A stretch of 64,000 bases of DNA from Verrucomicrobiota bacterium (lineage in GTDB: Bacteria > Verrucomicrobiota > Verrucomicrobiia > Limisphaerales > JADJPG01), in NCBI GenBank assembly GCA_016713365.1, contig JADJPG010000034.1, positions 8,096 through 72,095 of the forward strand, given 5' to 3'. Below the pieces are notes generated by a model. It had not been told where the DNA came from. It ran no database searches and saw nothing but the letters and a program-made list of their open reading frames with translations. This document shows positions 52,814 through 63,241 of the stretch, piece after piece. Both the position numbers and the translations under genes were made by a program. Each line of letters starts with the position of its first letter. Position 1 is the first letter of the stretch.

Positions 52814-53974
52814 TCAGATTCCGGGTGTTGGAAAAGTAATTGTTACCGTCGTTCCTTCCCCCACCTTGCTGTCGATGCGAACTTCGCCCCCGAGCAATTC
52901 CGTGATTCGTTTGGCGATGAACAACCCAAGCCCCGCTCCCTGTTGCTCGTAAGTCTGCCGATCGAACTGCATGTGCGGTCCGATTCTCGTCACCTGTTCT
53001 TGACGCAATCCCCGGCCCTGATCGCGCACGGTCATCTGGAACTGTCCGTTTACCGGGCCCGCCGTCACCTCCACCGGATGTCCGGGCTGCGAAAACTTGA
53101 AGGCGTTGTCGACAATCTCCTCCGTTATCTTCGCTAGATTCTCCGCCGGCACCATGAGGCCAACCTCGCCGGTCCTCAGCTGCAAATCTCCCTCGCGTTT
53201 GTGAACCCGCGAGACGCGATTACAGATCTCGGGAAGGATTTCCTGGATCGCCACCGGCGCCGTTCCCGGAGCGATCAGCGTCTTCGATTCGTGCCCCATC
53301 AACTCAATCTGAGAATAGACGAGGAAGTTCTCGATCAGCCGATGCAACCGCAGGGCAGATTCGTGAATGAAACGCGCGGACTCGAGCACTTCCTCCGGGG
53401 GCATTTGCTCGTAGTCCTCCATCATCAAGTGCGCGAGCCCCATGATACCATTCAACGGAGTGCGTAACTCATGCGGCAAGGCGAGTGAAAGACTCCCGCG
53501 CAGCTCATCGAGCTTCTGATTGGAGAGACGCTGAATTTCGTCCTGCTTCTCCAACCGCGCCTTCACTGAGGCCATCAACTCCTGCGGAGTGAATGGCTTG
53601 GTCAGGTAGTCGTCCGCGCCCAGTTCCATTCCCTTGCGCACCGCAACGCGATCCGTGGAACCGGACAGGAACACGAAAGGAATGGTAGCCGTCGCCGGAT
53701 GTTCGCGCATTGCCTTCAACGTTCCGTAGCCGTCGAGCCCGGGCATGTTGATGTCGCAAATGATTAAATCGGGAATCTGTTCGCGGGACAGCTGGATGCC
53801 TCGGTCGCCATCCTCAGCGACAATCGCCTCGAAGCCGAACAAGTCGAGCGTCTCGCCGATAATCATGCGGATTTCCGGTGAGTCATCGATGGCCAGAACG
53901 CGGCGCGTCTTCCGGGCTGGCACCGACGTCTTCCCGGTGGGAACAACCCCGGCGTGATTCGAATTTGCAGTCAT
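52814..53974 (-). CDS. Response regulator-histidine kinase hybrid
   Basis: 386 residues, cytosolic, no membrane helices. The N-terminal receiver domain (about 24-140) has the acidic pair D30/D31, phosphoacceptor D74 (IICDINMPG) and K126 (TKPF). The kinase part follows: the H-box LALPHELRTPLNGI with H168, the N-box EEIVDNAFKFSQPG, the G1 box DQGRGL and the G2 box GAGLGLFIAKRITELLGG. Receiver-first hybrids take their signal from another kinase and relay it, so a partner sensor elsewhere is expected. It is divergent from the GH5 gene (262-bp gap) and convergent with the LamG gene. No output DNA-binding domain is present. Confidence 0.92.
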   Translation of the reverse strand: MTANSNHAGVVPTGKTSVPARKTRRVLAIDDSPEIRMIIGETLDLFGFEAIVAEDGDRGIQLSREQIPDLIICDINMPGLDGYGTLKAMREHPATATIPFVFLSGSTDRVAVRKGMELGADDYLTKPFTPQELMASVKARLEKQDEIQRLSNQKLDELRGSLSLALPHELRTPLNGIMGLAHLMMEDYEQMPPEEVLESARFIHESALRLHRLIENFLVYSQIELMGHESKTLIAPGTAPVAIQEILPEICNRVSRVHKREGDLQLRTGEVGLMVPAENLAKITEEIVDNAFKFSQPGHPVEVTAGPVNGQFQMTVRDQGRGLRQEQVTRIGPHMQFDRQTYEQQGAGLGLFIAKRITELLGGEVRIDSKVGEGTTVTITFPTPGI

Positions 53975-54236
53975 TTAGTCCAAGTTACCTGAAGGCCCAT
54001 GTCCACATCGAAGCCACCGCGTCCGAAAACGGGACAACGCATCCACTCGCCCGACGGAGTCTGCCCGCCCGGACAACCCACACCGGCCCGCGAAAGACGG
54101 GGCGAGGAACCAAATCGTAAACGCTTGCGCTTCATCAAGAGCTGCTTCAACGGGGTTTTTAGCAGCCGATGTGCCGAAGGAATCTCCGCACCCGCCACGT
54201 TTGACTTCGCATAAGTGACTTCGGAATATCCACCGC

Positions 54237-55358
54237 ATGAACATAAGCGTCGCCGCAGTTCTTTCCGGAATCCCGCTCCTGTTTGCCACCCTCGCCCCGG
54301 CTTCCGCCGCATCCACGCCGGGCCAAGACGCCGCCCGTCGCTTCCTGCGCGGAGCGAACCTCGGCAATTATCTGGAAGCTCCCAAGGGCGCGAGTTGGGG
54401 CGCCCGATACGGAGTGCAGGACCTAGACAACATCCAACAAGAAGGCTTCGACCACATTCGCGTTCCCATCCGATGGAATGACTACGCCGGACCTGGTCCT
54501 GAGTTTCGGTTGTCAGAAGAAATCTTCTCCAAGGCCGATCTCATCGTTACCAACGCCTTGCAGAGAAACCTCGCCGTAATCGTGAACCTGCATCATTTCG
54601 ATGAGTTCACGGACAACCCCGCCGCGCACACCAACAAACTCATCGCTCTGTGGCTGCAAATCGCGACGCACTACGCTTCTGCGCCAGAAGCCCTCGCCTT
54701 TGAACTCCTGAATGAACCGCGCGACGCCGCAATGACGGTGGTGATGAACCCGATTTACGCGACGTTGATTCAGGAGATCCGAAAGACCAATCCCAAGCGA
54801 ACCCTGTTTGTCGGGCCGGGACGGTGGAATCAAGTCAGCGAGCTGAAGAATCTTCAACTTCCCGAGAGTGACCAAAACCTCATCGTCACCATTCACTGCT
54901 ACGAACCGTTTTATTTCACGCACCAAGGCGCAACATGGTCTGGTCCGGACACCAAAGTGAAAGGTATTCAGTTCCCAGGACCGCCCGCCACACCGCTCAT
55001 TCCCGATCCCTCGCTGCAACTCAGCAAATGGGTTTCAAATTGGGTTCACCGCTACAACACCGTCGAAGGCACCAACAACCCATCCCATCCCGAAGCGTTC
55101 CGAAAACAGATTCGCATCGCGCAACAATGGTCGCGTGAGAACGGCCGCCCCATCCACATGGGCGAGTTCGGCTGCTACATCCAGGCCGACGAGAAATCCC
55201 GGGCCCGTTTTCACGCCGAGTTCCGCAAGGCGCTGGACGAAGCCGGGATGGGTTGGGCGATCTGGGATTGGAAAGCCGGATTCCGCTATTGGGATGAACG
55301 CAAGAACGCGCCCGCCGCAGGATTGCGCGATGCACTCTTCGGTAAGACGAGCCAGTGA
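54237..55358 (+). CDS. Secreted glycoside hydrolase family 5 (cellulase-like)
   Basis: 373 residues. A signal peptide (cleavage near ASAAST) is followed by a (beta/alpha)8 barrel. Family 5 markers are readable: LRGANLGNYLE at strand 1, IRVPIRWNDY, VNLHHFDEF, the acid/base glutamate E160 in FELLNEPRD, the HCYEPFYFTHQG segment, and the nucleophile E310 in PIHMGEFGCY. It is predicted to hydrolyse a beta-1,4-glucan or mannan outside the cytosol. The barrel ends in MGWAIWDWKAGFRYW, the expected strand-8 aromatic platform. No carbohydrate-binding module is attached. It converges with the beta-helix protein gene (20 bp gap). Confidence 0.93.
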   Translation: MNISVAAVLSGIPLLFATLAPASAASTPGQDAARRFLRGANLGNYLEAPKGASWGARYGVQDLDNIQQEGFDHIRVPIRWNDYAGPGPEFRLSEEIFSKADLIVTNALQRNLAVIVNLHHFDEFTDNPAAHTNKLIALWLQIATHYASAPEALAFELLNEPRDAAMTVVMNPIYATLIQEIRKTNPKRTLFVGPGRWNQVSELKNLQLPESDQNLIVTIHCYEPFYFTHQGATWSGPDTKVKGIQFPGPPATPLIPDPSLQLSKWVSNWVHRYNTVEGTNNPSHPEAFRKQIRIAQQWSRENGRPIHMGEFGCYIQADEKSRARFHAEFRKALDEAGMGWAIWDWKAGFRYWDERKNAPAAGLRDALFGKTSQ

Positions 55359-55378
55359 GCGGCCCGCGGCCCGTCCGC

Positions 55379-55632
55379 TCACGGAATCGCAGGCGTGACC
55401 AGTTTGTAGAAACGATTTCCCGGCGCGACGGTGTTGGTCACTGAGAGGAAGCGAGGCAGGTCAGCCGTTGCAACATCGGCCACTTTCGTCCACGGACCGC
55501 CATCGACAACCGCGCTGCTCAACAGCGAATACGTCCTCTCGTTGTCGGCCCAGAACCGGACGACGGCGTTGGCGCCAGTGCTGTCAATTTCTTCAACGCG
55601 CGGGTGACTCAACACCATGGCCGCTCCCACCG
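55379..55632 (-). pseudogene. Displaced C-terminal module of the beta-helix protein
   Basis: About 83 residues in a different frame from the main piece. The junction is a C run (55632-55634, minus strand TTTTCCCGG) that seems one base too long; removing it continues ARFPVGAAMVLSHPRVEEI. The module has the pattern VVRFWADNERTYSLL...W...NRFYKLVTPAIP. This closely matches the ends of the CotH/lamin-tail protein (QRFYRIVTPALP) and, more loosely, the giant protease. It may be a Fn3-like cap or a sorting signal. Confidence 0.7.
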
Positions 55633-58600
55633 GGAAAACGCGCTCCCATCTCCGCGCCGTCCCGGCCCGCCGTGCGCGCCGGCGAATTCTCAGCCAGGCG
55701 GTAGTCGCGACCAGCGGGATTCACGAACAACGGATTCACGTCGATGTTCCCTTCCCCCGGCCAGTTCGTGTTGCTGAAGATATTATGGTCGGCAAAGAGC
55801 TGCCCTCCATTGGCCATCGAGATCGTAATCGTGTTGCCCACGACAATGTTGTTGTAAGTGTTCGTTGTTATGCCGCCCCCGGTGGAAGAGCTGGGGCTCA
55901 CCTTGTTGTAGTTCGTCAATCCCCAGGCGTTGTCGACGATGGTGCAGTTGCGCACGCTCACATCACAACGATCCTTCGCCATCACGCCCGAGAGACAGGC
56001 ATACATGAAGCAGTTGCTGACAATGGTGCCGCGCGAGGCGTTGTTGTCCCCCACGGACACACCCTTGTCGAACGGGAAGTCGAACATCAAGCAGTTCTCA
56101 ATCCGCACGTCGAAGGCACCCGGAAGGTCGCCGGGGCCCACGTCCACCGCGTCCACATTGCCACGATTGCCATGACGGAAGGTGCAGTTGCGAATTACGG
56201 TACCCGTTTGCGCGGCGTCAAAATCCACCGCGTCGCCATAAATATTTTCAAACAAGCATTCTTCGATGAGCAGAACGCCATTGCGCCAAAGCGTTTCGTG
56301 ATACTCGCGCACAATCGTACGACGCACGGTGGTCGGCGCGGCAAAGTGTGTGAGGATAATCGGCGCAGTGAACAGTGAACCGCCCGCGCGACGGTAATCA
56401 TGGATGTAGACGTCCTCGATCAAGCCAACGGCATTGCTGTAAACCGTCAATTGTCCCGAGATAATCTCCGCATGGCGGACCGTGAAGCTGGAGCCGAACT
56501 GTCCGGACAATTGACCCCAGATATTCGTCCCGACCAATGGCTGGAATCGCACCTTATTCTCCACGGTGCCCGCGACGTTGATCGTTCCGCCCGCAGCGAT
56601 GATGGATACCAAGTTCGTCAACTTGACGACCGTGCCAGGGAGGATGGTCAGCGTGACGCCAGATGGGACAAACAGATTGGAGACGACTGTGACGGAACCC
56701 GACATCGGTGACCACGTGGTGTCCGCGGGCAGCAAACCGCCCACCACGAGATTGGGTTCCTGACGAATGGCGCCGGCAATGCTCGAGAACTTTGAGTTTC
56801 CGGCTCGGACACGATAAAAATAACGCTGGTTGAGCGAGGTGTTTGTATCGGTAAACGAGGTTACGTTTTCTGTCAGTCCTCCATTCACCGGATCCCAGAA
56901 AGCAATGGTGTTCCAACCCTGCCCATCAAAGGAGCGTTCCAATGAGAACCCAATTTCACCCAAGGCGTCTTCCCGCCAACTCAGCTGAATGTGATTCGTC
57001 CCAGAAACGACAGCTTGCAAATGATACGGGGCCGGGAGCATCCCGCCGGGATGGAACGGGACCATCGCCCCCATGGTCGAGCCCAACCAACCGGACCCAA
57101 GGGCCGGTGAGCCAGCCAAGAGTCGGTAACCTGCCGCGTCGGCATCCTCGAACAAAGGATCCGCGCTGATGTTTCCGACTCCAGATACGAGCCCACCCTC
57201 CACGTCAGAGTAGGACAAATTCAGAACTCCTCCGCCGGCCAGATGAATGTTCGTGACGTTTCCAAATACAATCAGGTTCGTTCCCGCGCCGTAGCCTGCA
57301 CCATCCCCCGCATTGCGTTCCCACATCAAAATCCCAGTGGAATTGTCTGCAACCGTGTTTTGATTAAAGACGCAATTGGACGCAGCGTAGGCCGAAATAC
57401 CGATGCCGTTGCCGAATATCAGCGAGTTGCTCACCACCGTCCCGTGCGACTGCCCGGCTATCGACACGCCCTTGTCCGGGAAACCGTGGATGATCACCCC
57501 GTTGATAACCGCGCCGGGATTCCCTCCCAAGTCGATCGCATCCGTATTCGATCCTATTCCATGGCGATAGGTAGTGGATTTGACGACAATGTTCGTGCTG
57601 TCCGCGAAGTCCGTCGCATCGGAGAACACTTGCTCGATCAAACAGCCCTCGATCAAAACAGGGGTGCCACTGAAACGCGCCTGATCATAGCGGGCAAGAT
57701 GACTGTCACGCAGCGTGAAGGACGCCGCGTTCGTCGCCGCAAGCAGCAAACGAGAGGCTGATCGGAAGTCGCGCAGGATACAGTCTTCCACTCGAACTAC
57801 CGCATTGCTGACTCCGACAATCTGGCCGGCAATCACCTCGCAATCGTTCATCCAGAGCAGTCCTCCGTTGGCAGAAACTCCCCAAAGGGTCGAACCATCC
57901 GCCGGGGCGAAGAGAATGGGCTTACCAGGATGCAGGCTGAAGCCGTCGTCTTTTATGATCAACGACGCTCCGGGCTCGACCCTAAGGGACGTTCCAGGAG
58001 AAAAAAGCACAGCTACCGTGTTGCTGATAAGAAGGTAAGTCCCAGATTTGACGGTGACGGTATTGGTAACCAGCACAGTGGATGGTCCGAAAGCCCAAGT
58101 CACAGTGTTGAATGGGCCACTCCCAACGACGTCTCCTCCTACATCGACCGTCGTTTGGCGAAAGAAAACATCGCGATTCGTCGAAGCCAGCAAGGCGCCG
58201 TCCTCCGCCAGCGCCGCTACAAAAAGACTGTTCAGGCCCGAGGCAAGCGTTGCCGTCCACGACCACTCGCCGGTCACCGGATTGTAGGACGCCTCTTCGC
58301 CATTCACCGTGACACGGGTCGCTCCGGGAATGGTGTTCGTTCCGGAAACCGGAACCACCGCGCTGTCCACGATCGCGAACAGCGCCCCGCCGCCCGCCGC
58401 GGACGCGCCGCCTTCCAGACGCAGGCTCGCGGTGAGGGAGAAATCCGAACTGGCCGCGCCGCCGTTCAAACCGATGATGGACAACACGTGCGAGCCCTCG
58501 GGAAGGAGCGCACCGACCGTTCCGAGATCATAGAAGGTCGGAATAGCGCCTCCGCCGCCGTGAGCTTCGTGGTTCTGATTCGCCACCGTCACCGCATCAA

Positions 58601-59042
58601 AGAGAGGGTTCGCCTCCGACACGTTGGACGACCGACGCACCTCCACCCCGTCGAGATACGCCACGAAACCATCGTCCCAATCCATCGTCAGGATCACACG
58701 ACGTGAAGGATCGGTACCCGCCGGAATCTCAAACGACTTCCGGACATAAACCGTCGTGTAGCCATTCAGCATGTCGTCCAGCACCGTGGCATCATCGCCG
58801 TCACCGAAACCAAATCCACCCGGCCCAGTCAGCCACGTCGTATCGAGGTCGCCGTCTGCTACCGTGTGCCAGTCGACCTGCGGTTCCGAGAGCCCCTTGC
58901 GATAGCTCCACGTGTCGTTCGTATTCACCAAGATCGTCGGTGCCGGAGGCGGCGCGCCAACTTGGGCGGTCAGCACTTGGGAATGAGCAGGGCGGGAGAG
59001 CATCAGTCCAAACAGGATCAGTAAGGAGTTCGTCAACTTCAT
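55593..59042 (-). CDS. Large secreted parallel-beta-helix protein (frameshifted near its end)
   Basis: 1149 residues from the ATG at 59042, which gives the signal peptide MKLTNSLLILFGLMLSRPAHS; an upstream ATG at 59078 overlaps the previous stop. Residues ~45-215 are a beta-sandwich module with a MDWDDGFVAYLDGVEV motif shared with the phosphatase of this window. A bacterial Ig-like segment follows. Two right-handed parallel beta-helix regions come next (about 320-640 and 800-1110), with repeated N/C/G-rich rungs (VVSNSLIFGNGIGISAY, VSNCFMYACLSGVMA), separated by a fibronectin-like domain. Such helices bind or cleave polysaccharides, but no lyase triad is evident. The true end is at 55379 in another frame, giving about 1221 residues. 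Confidence 0.82.
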   Translation of the reverse strand: MKLTNSLLILFGLMLSRPAHSQVLTAQVGAPPPAPTILVNTNDTWSYRKGLSEPQVDWHTVADGDLDTTWLTGPGGFGFGDGDDATVLDDMLNGYTTVYVRKSFEIPAGTDPSRRVILTMDWDDGFVAYLDGVEVRRSSNVSEANPLFDAVTVANQNHEAHGGGGAIPTFYDLGTVGALLPEGSHVLSIIGLNGGAASSDFSLTASLRLEGGASAAGGGALFAIVDSAVVPVSGTNTIPGATRVTVNGEEASYNPVTGEWSWTATLASGLNSLFVAALAEDGALLASTNRDVFFRQTTVDVGGDVVGSGPFNTVTWAFGPSTVLVTNTVTVKSGTYLLISNTVAVLFSPGTSLRVEPGASLIIKDDGFSLHPGKPILFAPADGSTLWGVSANGGLLWMNDCEVIAGQIVGVSNAVVRVEDCILRDFRSASRLLLAATNAASFTLRDSHLARYDQARFSGTPVLIEGCLIEQVFSDATDFADSTNIVVKSTTYRHGIGSNTDAIDLGGNPGAVINGVIIHGFPDKGVSIAGQSHGTVVSNSLIFGNGIGISAYAASNCVFNQNTVADNSTGILMWERNAGDGAGYGAGTNLIVFGNVTNIHLAGGGVLNLSYSDVEGGLVSGVGNISADPLFEDADAAGYRLLAGSPALGSGWLGSTMGAMVPFHPGGMLPAPYHLQAVVSGTNHIQLSWREDALGEIGFSLERSFDGQGWNTIAFWDPVNGGLTENVTSFTDTNTSLNQRYFYRVRAGNSKFSSIAGAIRQEPNLVVGGLLPADTTWSPMSGSVTVVSNLFVPSGVTLTILPGTVVKLTNLVSIIAAGGTINVAGTVENKVRFQPLVGTNIWGQLSGQFGSSFTVRHAEIISGQLTVYSNAVGLIEDVYIHDYRRAGGSLFTAPIILTHFAAPTTVRRTIVREYHETLWRNGVLLIEECLFENIYGDAVDFDAAQTGTVIRNCTFRHGNRGNVDAVDVGPGDLPGAFDVRIENCLMFDFPFDKGVSVGDNNASRGTIVSNCFMYACLSGVMAKDRCDVSVRNCTIVDNAWGLTNYNKVSPSSSTGGGITTNTYNNIVVGNTITISMANGGQLFADHNIFSNTNWPGEGNIDVNPLFVNPAGRDYRLAENSPARTAGRDGAEMGARFPGGSGHGVESPAR

Positions 59043-59074
59043 GGTTCTGGGTGTTTTAAAGAGTAAAACCGATT

Positions 59075-62000
59075 TCATGGCAGCGCGGGCGTAACAATCC
59101 GGTAAAACCGCTGACTACCTGGCACGCCTGAATTGTCCGGCACCATCAGTGTCTGATTGCCGGCCTGCGCCGGAACATCGACCAGACGCTGCCAGCTGAT
59201 CGGGAGATCAAGCGTTGCACTGAAAAGAATGCTGTAAGTCTTGCCCGCCACCGCATCGAATCGAAGTTCCGTGATCGCGCCGTTCCTCGTCGCCTTCAAC
59301 GCGAGCCCGCTGCCAGCCTGTTTGGGATGGGTTCCAGCCAGATACTCCTCGAGATTGCTCAATCCATCGCCGTCGAAATCGAGCGCCGCGTCGGCAGAGC
59401 TGTTCTTGTTGAAGCCGTACAAATCCTCCCAGCTGTCCGGCATTCCGTCGCCGTCGGAGTCCAACAAACCCGTCGCAACCTGATCCGGCGCCGGCACTGC
59501 GGCGATCCAGTTTGTCGGCTCGTTGCCGTAGCCCGTCACGCTCACGCGCTGGAGCGACATCCCGCGGCCGTCGGCGTTCGTCGGCCATGCGCCGCGATCC
59601 TGGTAAACCACCTTGTCGACGAGCAGATACGGAACGAGCCCGGCGTCACTGCCGACGGTTTGCGGAGCATCCGGCCGCGCGAGCTCGACGCTTTCCGTGC
59701 TGTTGTCGAGCTTGCCGGCGTAAGGTCCAACGAGGAAAAGGTTCGTTCCATACCTGGCGCGAAACTGCGCCAGCGCCGGCGCATTTGTGGCCGGATCGAA
59801 GCTGACGAGAATCATGCTGCCACCAGCGGGAATACTGTGGGTGTTGTTGAACTGAAAATCGACTGCGTCCCGCAATCGCCAGCCGTTCGTCGGATAGACC
59901 GGATCATACAGCACCATGGTGCTGGCACTTGTGTTTCGAAGCTCGATGAACTCCTCCACGGTGTTGTCATTCGTCCCGACATCGACCGGGTGATACATGA
60001 TCTCCGTGATCACGATCGGCCCCACCTTGGGATACGCGTTCGCCGCGCCGGCGCCGGTGCGGAAAACGCTGATTTGGTTGGTGGGACTCTGCGCCGTCAC
60101 CGCCGTGCCGAAACTCAGCCAACTGAGCGGCGCGTAGTCGACATCGCCAATCGAATTGACGTAACGACCAAAGGAAACGCCGTTCGCGGACGGACCAAAA
60201 TTCGCCGTCGCTCGATAGCCGGTGAGCAAACCGTTTCCGGTCGTTTGCGAGAGATACACTTCGTCGCCCTTGGCTGAACTGAACGAGAACGGAATGCCGT
60301 TGTCCGTGTTGTTGAAGTTCACCTCGTAGAAAACCTTGAAGCCGCCGGCGGGCAGAATCGTATTCGCCGGGATCTGATATTTGCGCGGCGTATCGTTCGC
60401 GTCACTCAACCACCACCCGCTGACGTCCACCGGCTGCGCAGTCGTGTTCCGCAGTTCAATCGCATCTTCCAGCGGCAGATCAGTGTGCGCGATGACTTCA
60501 TTGATCACCACATTGGTCAGCGGGAGATAGTTCGGATCCTTCGGCGTCGGCGTCGTTGGGAACGGAACAATCGTCGTTGCACCATCCGGCAACCGTCCCT
60601 GCGAAACATCGGTGACCTGCAGCCCGAACGAGACGGCATCGATCTGCGTGCCGTTGTTGGCCGCGAGCAGGAAGATGGAATCCCCTTCCTTGCCGAGCTT
60701 GAAGTTCACGTGTTCCGGCCCGGCGGGAACGGCGGGATTATCCGCCTGGAAACGCACGAATGCATTGGAGCCGACCCCGATAAAAGACAGGTCGGGAATT
60801 CGATACGAATCTGGAGCGCCAAACGTGTCGGTCAATCGCAGGCCGCCGAGCGCCACCGGCCGCGTGTCGCCGTTGTAGAGTTCAAACCAGTCATCGCCAC
60901 TGGAAGGATCCGCCATCCATTCGTTCACGCGCAGGAGCGTGGTGTTTCCGAGCACGGCCGCCACATTGGTGGCTCCCGGCGTCGGCAGGGTAAGCACAAT
61001 GTTCGTTCCACCGGCCGGCACCCGACCGATCGAGAGATCGGGAACTTGGATGCCGTAGGCGATGCGATCAATGATCTCATTGGTCGCGGGAGTTTTGTTG
61101 AAGAGATAGATCTCGCCGCCATTCGCCTTAAGTCCGAAGCCGGTGTTGGTCGACGAAACGGGCAGGTCCGCATCGGCGTAGATGACAAGGTAACCACGCG
61201 CCGGAACAATGGACCCGGCGGGAAACACCCATCGCGCCGGATTGTTATTGGCCTGATCGTTCAAACTCATGCCGCCGACATCCACTGATGCCGTCGTGGG
61301 ATTGAAGAGTTCGATCCAGTCCGGCGTCCGCCCGTCCACCGTCACGCCGCTGGCGTTGTCCGCGAGCACTTCGTTGATGACCAGTCCACCGACGGCGACA
61401 ATGTTGGTCACGATTACCCCATCGAGGCGGGTGCCCATGAACACGTCACCAAACGGAGTCGCGTTATGCACTTCGACCGCGATGGTATTCACACTACCCG
61501 GTAGTAAGTTGGTCAGTGAAATCACGATCGGACCAGTCCAGGAAGGCGGCCCGCCGAAACCCTGCGAAGGGGGCGTCTGATTGAGCACGGTGCCGCCCGG
61601 CATGTTGTAGCGCGCGACCTCACGGCCATTCACATAGAAGACCGCACCATCATCGATCAGATTGGAGAATTGCAGACTGGTGGCAGTGAAGCCGGCCGGG
61701 ACATTAAAACTGGACCGGAAGTAATAAGTGACGTTTGCCGAACTGGAAACCAGCGGTGTCCGCACCGGTTCCGGGGTCGCACCGCCCGCGCCAAGCAACG
61801 CCTGGCCGCTGGGCCACGCAGAATCGTCGTAGGCAGACGCCTGCCAGTTCACGCCATCCAGATTGCCGCCCTGCAAGTAACGCCACGTGGCGTCAATTGG
61901 CAGCAGGTTAACCAACACCGGGGGCGGTGCCGTCGGCGGCGGGCCGGGACAATAGTTCGCCGCGCCCGGCGTGCGAATGCTCATCGTCACGTTCGTCAGG

Positions 62001-62485
62001 CCCCCATCCGGACAGCGCCCCATCGACACACCGGCGCGTTGAGGTCCGTAAGTTACACAGTCGATCAATGACTCGCGATAATCCGCCAGCGCGATGCTGC
62101 CCACGTCGGAGGTCAGACGGAAGTTCAGATGGTCCGCCCCGCCCTGCTCGTCCGCGATGAAGGCCACGTAGCCACCGGCGCCAATAAAACTCAGATCCGC
62201 AATACGATGTTGTTTGATTCGGCCCAAAGGCGCATCAGTGAGATATAATCCGCCGATCGAAACGGGCAGCGCAGCCGGATTGAACAGCTCCACAAAATCT
62301 TCCGTCGTCGGTGGCTGGCTGTTGGCGAAGAACTCGTTGATGCGAAGCCCGGCGGTGTTACCGAGAGCCTGAGCGACATTCGCCGCACCCAGCGTCGGAG
62401 TGCTGAGCATCCAGTCGCCGCCGGTGCCGATGCGGCTGATGGACAAATTCGGCAGCTGCAGGCCGAACTTCACCGAATCCAGCAA
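59075..62485 (-). pseudogene. Lamin-tail repeat protein, C-terminal piece of the CotH/LTD gene
   Basis: The frame is authentic from about 62577 down to the stop at 59075. It contains five lamin-tail domains, each opening with a [LI]xINE[VWF] strand and a VELFNP-type motif (LRINEFFANSQ, LVINEVLADNASG, LRVNEWMADPSSG, VVINEVIAHTDLP, IVITEIMYHP). A jelly-roll module with IDDGAVFYVNGREV lies after the first. Near the end is a calcium-type DSDGDGMPDSWEDLYGF repeat, then the FYRIVTPALP module also found in the beta-helix protein. The stop is followed 32 bp later by that protein's start. The Met at 62485 is internal and not the real start. Confidence 0.75.
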
Positions 62486-62596
62486 CGCTCCGCCAGCGCT
62501 CGACCGATGATAGAGATATACCGCGTCGCCTTCTGCGCCTACGGAGAAGCCGAGATGCAGACCGGGAGGTGCCGTCAGGATTATTCGCGATCAAGG

Positions 62597-63241
62597 TCAG
62601 ATAACCACCGGCGTTGAGTGTTTATGCCATTCCGGAATGGTGAACTTTGGCGGCGGAGCAGACGGATCGTCCGTCAGTGTCATGCCCGACAAATCCACCA
62701 CCGATCCGCCTTCATTGTGGAGCTCGATCGCATCCGGAAACGTTCCTGAGTGATTGAAGGCCGAAACGTTCTGCGCGAGGACTTCACTCAAGCGCACCGT
62801 TGGCGCTGCCGTGTTCACCACACACGTTTTCGAAATCGTCGGGGCGCCCGCCGACTGATAAATGCCACCGGAGTTGCGTCCCACAACGTAGACCGTGTTT
62901 GTCGATCCGTTGGCGAGACCGCTCAGCGTGATGGGATTCGCCACGGGCGCTTCCGCACTAAGGGCGCCGTTGTTGAGCCGGTACCGGTAATGCGTGATGT
63001 CGGCGCCTCCCACCGTCAACGTGGCAGTGGTGGCAAAGGTCGGGCTGCGCGGCTCACCCGAGATGGTGGCGACCGGCGAGTTGGTCGCGGGAGGAACGAG
63101 TCCAGCAATCAATCCCGCGACAGTTGCGCGCCGGGCGGTCATGTAGTTTTTGAAGGTCGTCGCCGTGCCCGCGAGCTTCGGGTAGTCCGCAAAAGATCTA
63201 GTCCACCACGGGATTGAACTGAGCAGCGGAGAACGATCCAT
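62597..63241 (-). pseudogene. Middle piece of the CotH/LTD gene
   Basis: The frame is authentic from about 63198 to 62624. It covers the end of the CotH domain (FADYPKLAGTATTFKNYMTARRATVAGLIAG), an FN3/chitobiase-like domain with the TVYVVGRNSGGIYQS motif, and the first half of a lamin-tail domain (VRLSEVLAQNVSAFNHSG ... DAIELHNEGGSVVDLSGMTL). It enters from the 5' piece through an extra base that creates a TAG at 63198-63200. It leaves through an A run (62621-62623) that is one base short, after which TLNAGGYLTLIANN continues in another frame. A further extra base at 62578-62579 leads into the C-terminal piece. Confidence 0.65.

Noticed and set aside
59042..59078. Upstream ATG (59078) for the beta-helix protein, overlapping the previous stop
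   Set aside because: The 12 extra residues would precede an intact signal peptide that begins exactly at 59042, so the overlap is probably fortuitous.
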